Of a stretch of DNA of 64,000 bases, positions 57,739 to 64,000 are shown one piece after another. Below the pieces are notes generated by a model. It searched no databases and was not told where the DNA came from. It saw only the letters and a list, made by a program, of their open reading frames with translations. The number at the start of each line of letters is the position of its first letter. The first letter of the stretch is position 1. Source of the stretch: Antedon mediterranea. Lineage: Eukaryota; Echinodermata; Crinoidea; Comatulida; Antedonidae. A program made the position numbers and the translations under genes. The stretch lies in assembly GCF_964355755.1 (NCBI RefSeq), contig NC_092674.1, positions 17,866,501 to 17,930,500 on the forward strand, in the 5' to 3' direction.

Positions 57739-57774
57739 AACCTACAAAAAATAGCCCATCTAGAAAAGTAATCT

Positions 57775-57780
57775 AATAAA
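57775..57780 (+). promoter_or_regulatory. Possible polyadenylation signal AATAAA of the gephyrin-like gene
   Basis: AATAAA lies 36 bp after the stop codon. The motif is common in AT-rich DNA, so the 3' end could also be further on. Confidence 0.4.
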
Positions 57781-58239
57781 GATATTCGAGATAGTACTAT
57801 TGCTAAACTACTGATAAAGAATGTAGGTTTATGTTAATATAAATGTCAGATGTAAACTGATGATATGTTTATCATAATGTCAAGTCCCTTTTCCTTCACT
57901 ATTCTTTCTGCCGTTTTTATTTGTGATGTTTCTCTAAAACTTGTGAAAAGACCATTTCGTAACTTGGTCAACCTTCAATGCAATTAAAAATTCTTTAATC
58001 ATCCCACACGGGGCAATTCAAATAAAAAGGTCTGGATTAAAATGATCTTACAAAATATCACAATACACGGTACAATATAACAAGATTCAAAGTTCAAGAA
58101 TTTAAGAGTCGGATGGCCACTGGCAAAAACAAATTTCTTTTCTGGTTTGTTCTACATGCCGGGCATCAAAAGCGACGCCCATGAGGCATGAGCTCGAAAT
58201 CACTGAACAAGGCATGGTTAATATTTTTTAGAATAGCTC
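57781..58239. other. Sequence after the gephyrin-like stop codon
   Basis: It is presumably 3' UTR and then intergenic. No element is recognised. Confidence 0.45.
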
Positions 58240-58800
58240 TATAGTATAGGCCACTATGTAATTTCGTGTCATTTTTTTGTTAAAAGCAAAATTCCAGCTG
58301 ATTTAGTGTCTTTAGGATGTAAAGTAATGAAAAAAATATGTTGCCATTTTTTTAAAAAAGCTTAAGGGTGTCAAATCCAAGATGGCCGCCAATACGTAAA
58401 ATATCCAATAAATGTACCATATTGGACAAAGTAACACCCATTATGAATAATATTTTAAGTTCATATGGGTTCTCTGCTATATAAGAATTATTATAAACCT
58501 ATATTCATTAGTATTCTGAAATTTTGAATTTCAAAATGGCCGCCATTTTTTAAAAATGGATTAAATTTCTTATTAAAACATGTGCAAGCTATGACGTTGA
58601 TTGAAATCACATAAAATGATAGGCCTATGACAACAAAATTTGTGATTAACACAAAATGGCGGCCAATTTGAATTTTAAAATGGCCGCCATTTTTTTAAAA
58701 TGGGTTAAATTTCTTATTAAAACTTGTATAAGTTAAATAAAATTAGATTGAAATATACAAAATGATATGCTTATGACAACAACATGGTGATCAACACAAA
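58240..58800. repeat. Repeat with clustered ATGGCCGCCAT motifs, partly inverted at 61430-61725
   Basis: AAAATATGTTGCCATTTTTT at about 58336 has its complement near 61640, and GTTAAAAGCAAA and CAAGATGGCCGCC also recur inverted there. Within the block, 58505-58570 and 58660-58725 are direct copies (AAAATGGCCGCCATTTTTT...TTAAATTTCTTATTAAAAC). No coding region is seen. Confidence 0.6.
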
Positions 58801-60092
58801 ATGTTGACCATCAGGAGGTCTACTGTACTGACAGTACACTTCTTCATATTAAAACATCTCATAAACTTCTTCAGTTAAATGACAACTAACTCTGCCAAAG
58901 TCCTTCAATGAAATATTTCTAATCTTGAATGCGATACAGTAAGTTGACCTTCCTTCGTTCTTTACTACTGTATCCATCAAACTTCCACAGACTGATCTGC
59001 GTTCCCAACAACCTTGTTCAGAAACAAATTGGCAAAATAACTGAAATACCTCATTTCACCGGCAAATAATCTCTATAGGAGTCTTCTTTTACTTTGATAA
59101 GTTTGTCACCTGTATTCACCGTCATATATATTTTTTGCCAATATTCGTCTTTTTCTTAGGATCCCATATAGACAGTTTGCCTTCTACAAGACTTTTACCA
59201 ATGCCTCAAACATTTTCTGTCCAATTTCATCATGCCATGGCCAACAAACACCTTTGTGCGAATTGCAGCATTCTTCATTAATCGGGATATCATCTCTCTT
59301 TAAATGTTAACTAGATTTACCAGCTCTGATGAAATCATTAATTTGTGTTATTCCAATGATACCACGCTCAAAGACCCTGATCAATTGATGTAAATCCAGC
59401 AAGTCCCACACATACATGTCCTCTCATATACATATATAGGGATATAGTTTAACCACATCATTTAGATTTCGTCGACTCTCTGTATGTATTCAAATTAATA
59501 TCTTTATGATCAGCCTCTTTCAAACAAAATGATACTTAACTTAGAATCTCTTTTTCCGTCTGCATTTGTAGAAGCAAGTTGTAGAGAGAAAGCAGAATTA
59601 GTCATGTGCTTTTGTCCATTTAAGATAAAACAAAATTCAACAAAAGCACTTGCCTCAACACTATTTTCACAATCCACTCATCTCGGGCAAGAGTCATCAC
59701 CAGGCATTCTTGTCTTTCCTTAGTACATGAGTTTTTATACCACAACCATGTGCACTCATCAAACCAGTGTATAATGCTGTAGGGGGTACATATCTAATGA
59801 AATTGGTTGAGATTGTAGAAGATGAGAAGTAGGAATTCATTCATTTACAAGGTTATTTATAGGCAGAGCTGTATCTGTATTTCCTTCAAGCTTCTGCCAA
59901 AAGTTGACCGGTTGAAAACTTACCAACCATACTGGCCCTGAAGGTTCAGACATTGAATTACATAGCAATAACGCATTTATTATTTAACATATTTATACAG
60001 GATTTCACAATAAGGTATAAATGCACTTGTTTTATATTGTGGTCCTGTCTCCTGTCAAGTTTCAGTTTCATGAAAAGAAATGAGATCTGTAA
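58801..60092. other. Unrecognised region
   Basis: It is less AT-rich than the introns but has no open frame longer than about 65 codons and no family I can recognise. Confidence 0.4.
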
Positions 60093-63000
60093 TTTAGAAT
60101 ATATATATAAATTATGGTTAATTCTGACATAGGCGAGCACAATGGAAAAACTTTGGAACAAATTTCTGCCTTGGATACCTCCCTGAACTATCTCAGGTGT
60201 ACCGCGAAATGTAAAACAGTTTTCACTATTACGATATTGTTCCATATTTCTATCTTAGGAATATATTATAAAGAGTTTTAAAACAAAATTTCTGATTCAT
60301 CGGTAGATTTTCAACTCAATTTCAATTGTACGCGGTCAAAGTAATTTCCGGGTTCACAGTGAGTTCACATGTTCACCTTGCAACTACCTGGTTTCAGTTA
60401 AGTTGGTCGTTAGTAGCTATTTTAGTTTTTTTTTTATTTTCGGATTGGACCGCGTGTGTGAAGGTACAGTAGTTAAAAAATAAAATCCCGATAGCCGAGT
60501 TTTATTGAGTAAGCTGGCAGGAATAACTGTAGGCTATCTGTGTCCCATTAGGGCCCATATTGCAAGCCGTCTAAAACATCTTCCTTCTTGGGCCGAAACG
60601 GCCTACACTGTCGCGGAAGTTAGTTTCAAAAGATGTTTAAATTAAATAATGTATTATGATGTTATTTATTTGAATAAACACCTCCCCAATAAAACATCAC
60701 TTTGAATAATAATCGCCTACACCCCCCCCCCCCCCCCCCCCACATTAATTATACCTACAATATTGTATATACTATTTATAATAGAATTCATTACACTGTT
60801 AACTATAATTTACCAAGCATTTGTTATAATTTTTACCACTTTTCATATCTATTAGACAGGATTTTATTTGATTATGAATGTTACGATATTATTAAAACTA
60901 AAAAATCCCTCGAATAAGCATCTCCCTCAAATGAACTCTGCCTCCACCTCCGCCCTATACAACAATAAACACTATACTTTAAAATGTTATCAATCATCTA
61001 AGACACTGTGAAACAGAGTAGGTTTAGTTTTTCGAATGTCAAGCATTTTCAATAATGGTAACCGACAGAAAACGTACAAGGAGAACGTCCTTCTAAAACC
61101 TTTTTACCCGAGTCATTATCCTTCCGAGAACCTTCGTTTACACTTCCTAGAGGGGAGCGAACGAACTAGAGGTCTAACCCTCTAGTTAGACGTAATTGTT
61201 GTTGAATATTTGATATAAATTTTTAATTTGTTCCAACTCCAACTTTGAACGATTACTTAATTTAATAGTCATAGTGGGGTATTATATATCTGTTATATAG
61301 AGAGAGGACATTGACAACTTTAGACTTATATTTACAATTTATAATCCTGTGAGAAGTGACAATTTTAGAACATTGTGTACAAACAACAATTTATGCACAC
61401 ATATTTAAAAAAAATTATTTAAAGAATTTAATTTTTAGTGGTGGCCATTTTGAAATCCAAGATGGCCGACAGATTATCACTTTACACAGTTAGGATTGTA
61501 TAATGGCTACAGTAATACCATCAAAACGGACTTTTTCCACATTCATAATATGTATTATTGGTGATATTCTGATTTTTAATAGGGTTATTTGAATGTTGGT
61601 GGCCATCTTGAATTTGGTCCTTTAAATGTCTTTTGAAAAAATGGCAACATATTTTTTTTCATTCCTTATATTATCAAGATATGAAATAAAGTCAAAGTTT
61701 GCTTTTAACAAAAAATATACAGGACATTCATATAAACGACATACCAGCCTACACTACTACTTTTTTCTAGAGTTTGCATGTCACAGAAAGAAGATAAGCT
61801 ACGAAGTTGACAACCTATTAATTTAACAATTCTTTGTAGTGCGTTTCTCTCTTTGACCCTAAGACTAAAAAACCAGCATATAAAGGAATTATAAAAAACC
61901 CTAAGAATTTCTTCTTTCTTTACTATTGCCTCTGTATTTAATTCCCAGCCGAGACTGTCCTCAAAGTACCTAGGTATTTAAAGGAATGGACCTGAAATTC
62001 TATGATTGTTCAAAAGCTAAAAGGCATTTTTATTGAAAATTTAAAAAAACTAGAGGGTGAGCTCGCTTTGCTCGCTCCCCCTCTAGGAAGTGTAGAGGAT
62101 GGTTCTCGGAATGATAATGTTCTCCTTGTACATTTTCTGTCGGTTACCATTATTGAAAATGCTTGACATTCGAAAACTAAACTACTTTGTTTCAGTGTTT
62201 TAGATGATTAATAACATTTTAAAGTATAGTTTTTATTGTTTGGTAGGGCCCTTTGGGGAGGCGGAGTTCATTTGAGGGAGGTGCTTATTCCAGGGATATA
62301 TGTTACATTTTTTAGTTTTAATAATATGGTAACATTTATAATCAAATGAAATCCTCTAATAGATATGAAAAGTGGTAAAAAAGCATAACAAATGCTTGGA
62401 AATTGTAGATAACAGTGCGATGAATTCTACTACAAATAGTATAATTGTGTTATTATAAATGTGGATGGACGTTTATTAGATAGTTGGGTTGAGGGGGGTG
62501 GGGATTATTATTCAAAGTGATGTTTTATTGGAGAGGCGTTTATTCAAATAAATACCATCCTAATAATTATTAATACATTATTTAATTTAAACATCTTTTG
62601 AAACTAACTGCCGTGACAGAGTGGGCCCAAGAAAGAAGACATTACGGCTTGCAACATGGGCAGACATCTCGGTCTCAACGGGACACAAGAAGATAGCCTA
62701 CAGTTATTCCTTCCAGGATTTCACTCGATTTTAAACAAAATGCCTTATCATCAAATCTCCCTATGTAATTTTATAATACTATTCCCCACAATATATTCCG
62801 ATTCTTATGGCGTATATTTAATTTGATCTTTATTAATTTGCAGTATAATTTCTATTTTTAACTACTGTATATTCACACACGCGCGGTATGTTTTAAAAAA
62901 AACAAAAAACTGAAATGGCTATGACTAATGGCCAACTTAAGCGCCAGTCCTGCTATCTGATTTTTTTTTTCCGTCTTCCAAAGGGACACTGTATTGATTG

Positions 63001-63382
63001 ATGGAGTGCCTGTTTCCAGTCACCTTTAGGGTCAAATCTATTATTTTAACTGCTCCCTTGTGTATAAAAGAGAGAAAATAGTTGAAACCAGGTTGTTGCA
63101 AGGTGAACTTATCGTAAACCCGGAAATTACTTTGACCGCGAAGAATTGAAATTGAGTTGAAAATCTACTGTTGAAATCATAAATTTTGTTAAAAAACTCT
63201 TTATTATATCTTCCTAAGATAGAAATATGGAACAATAGCGTCGAACTGAACACTAATGTTATCAAATCTACGTTTCGCGGTACATTTGAGATAGATAAGG
63301 TAGGTATCCAAGGCGGAGATTTGTACCGAAGTTTTTGCATTGTGCTCGCCTGTGTCAGAATTAACCATAATTTATATATAGA
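60093..63382. repeat. Large inverted repeat, arms about 1.1 and 1.3 kb, spacer about 0.87 kb
   Basis: Arms 60093-61180 and 62050-63382 are inverted copies. Checkpoints: ATAAATTATGGTTAATTCTG (60108) with its complement ending near 63375; TTTCAAAAGATGTTTAAATT (60627) with 62605-62586; GGTAACCGACAGAAAACGTA (61057) with 62150-62131; CACTTCCTAGAGGGGAGCGA (61141) with the complement ending near 62100. A poly-C run (60723-60742) lies in the left arm only. No transposase frame and no clear target duplication were found. Confidence 0.8.
61181..62049. other. Spacer of the large inverted repeat
   Basis: 61440-61475 has GGCCATTTTGAAATCCAAGA and 61595-61620 GGTGGCCATCTTGAATTTGG, related to the 58240 block. 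Nothing coding. Confidence 0.5.
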
Positions 63383-64000
63383 TGTAGTCATCATATCAAG
63401 GGTCAACTTTTATTTAAGTAAAAATGCCGTTCTTTAGAGAGGCCTATGGTCTCAATTTATCGGTGAGCATACAAGACCTCACCTCACGCATATTTTATGC
63501 GTGAGGTGCTCCTACAATATACTGTTATATACATCAAGAAAATAGCTAAACTATCAATCTTGCATCAAGGGAAGTAAATTGTAAGGGAAGCTTTAGCCAA
63601 GAATATTTGGGGGTGCTCCGGAGGGAGGTGTCTGACATGAGGATTTCACGTTGATGCCTGGCAAGGTTTTTAATCAGCTTCGGTAATGGGCTCTCAAATG
63701 AAGCCATTTTTTTTGGTTGATTGTACTTTATTATACAGTAATTATATATCATTTTATTACATTACATTTCAAATTTATATCTTTCCGTATTTGTTTCGGT
63801 TAAAACTGGGAAACAATAAATATTAACGTTTCCAGTCAAAGGAGACTGTACACTGTACTGTATTTGTTTTAAATATAATGTACTATATGAAACATTAAGC
63901 ATAATCTAAGTGAGTGGTGGGAAACTCTATCATGACTCACTTGTGCTTTTGTGGTTTCAAATTGTAAAGAATTTTGAAACAAAGAATGTACACACTGTTA
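63383..64000. other. Right end of the window
   Basis: A strong palindrome CCTCACGCATATTTTATGCGTGAGG is centred near 63493 (see the two 10-bp arms CCTCACGCAT/ATGCGTGAGG). Otherwise no feature is recognised. Confidence 0.45.

Noticed and set aside
59529-59723. 64-codon frame as a possible small gene
   Set aside because: No recognisable family, no splice context and composition similar to surroundings; it could be chance.
59958-63437. Two similar ORFs (60245-59958 on - and 63186-63437 on +) as a duplicated gene
   Set aside because: They are the two arms of the large inverted repeat read in opposite directions; the shared residues reflect DNA repetition, and neither has start context or domains.

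Overview
This is eukaryotic (metazoan) DNA: AT-rich, almost wholly intronic, and packed with transposable elements. Its host content is the 3' part of one protein-coding gene on the + strand. Eight coding exons, mostly missed by plain ORF calling, join in one open frame with GT-AG introns and matching phases. They encode the C-terminal E domain (MoeA-like, molybdenum cofactor synthesis) of a gephyrin/cinnamon-type protein, and end at a TAA at 57736-57738. The upstream exons lie outside the window. The probable source is a marine deuterostome invertebrate, perhaps an echinoderm. The basis is a non-LTR retrotransposon with an N-terminal 2A-like motif (a combination known from sea urchins and amphioxus), abundant Penelope-like and CR1-like elements, tRNA-derived SINEs and frequent AGGCCTA words. 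The taxon is an inference.

Layout. 1-330: repeat sequence, possibly an LTR end. 328-1935: CR1-like LINE on the - strand with a 2A motif, stopping about 60 bp before the first exon seen (1996-2171). Intron 1 holds a broken Penelope-like element (RT plus GIY-YIG). Intron 2 holds a 3-unit tandem array. Intron 3 holds a ~4.3 kb inverted-repeat structure and a LINE RT. Intron 4 holds a pogo/Tigger-type MITE and a LINE carrying a piece of that MITE between a 50-bp direct duplication.

Intron 6 (20 kb) is a stack of nested insertions. A Ty3/gypsy element on the - strand (LTR near 24353-24651, integrase, RNase H) is split by a LINE (25590-34365). That LINE is itself split by a 4.3-kb foldback element (29222-33544). 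The gypsy RNase H is split cleanly by a TTAA-type MITE (34969-35594). The gypsy then abuts an L1/Tx1-like LINE that is itself split by a Helitron-like insertion ending at 38387.

Intron 7 (15.7 kb) holds a complete Ty3/gypsy element (42353-51546) with 146-bp LTRs and a perfect 5-bp target duplication ATGCA. Its downstream LTR is interrupted by a nearly full-length CR1-like LINE (42473-46970) whose ORF2 has a single visible frameshift. Several MITEs and a second Helitron-like copy follow.

After the gene (57739-64000) lie a possible polyadenylation signal and large inverted repeats, with no coding region I can recognise. I see no bacterial-type system, CRISPR array or rRNA. The most informative results are the recovered gephyrin exons, the 2A-LINE, the insertion order that target duplications allow, and some odd junctions.
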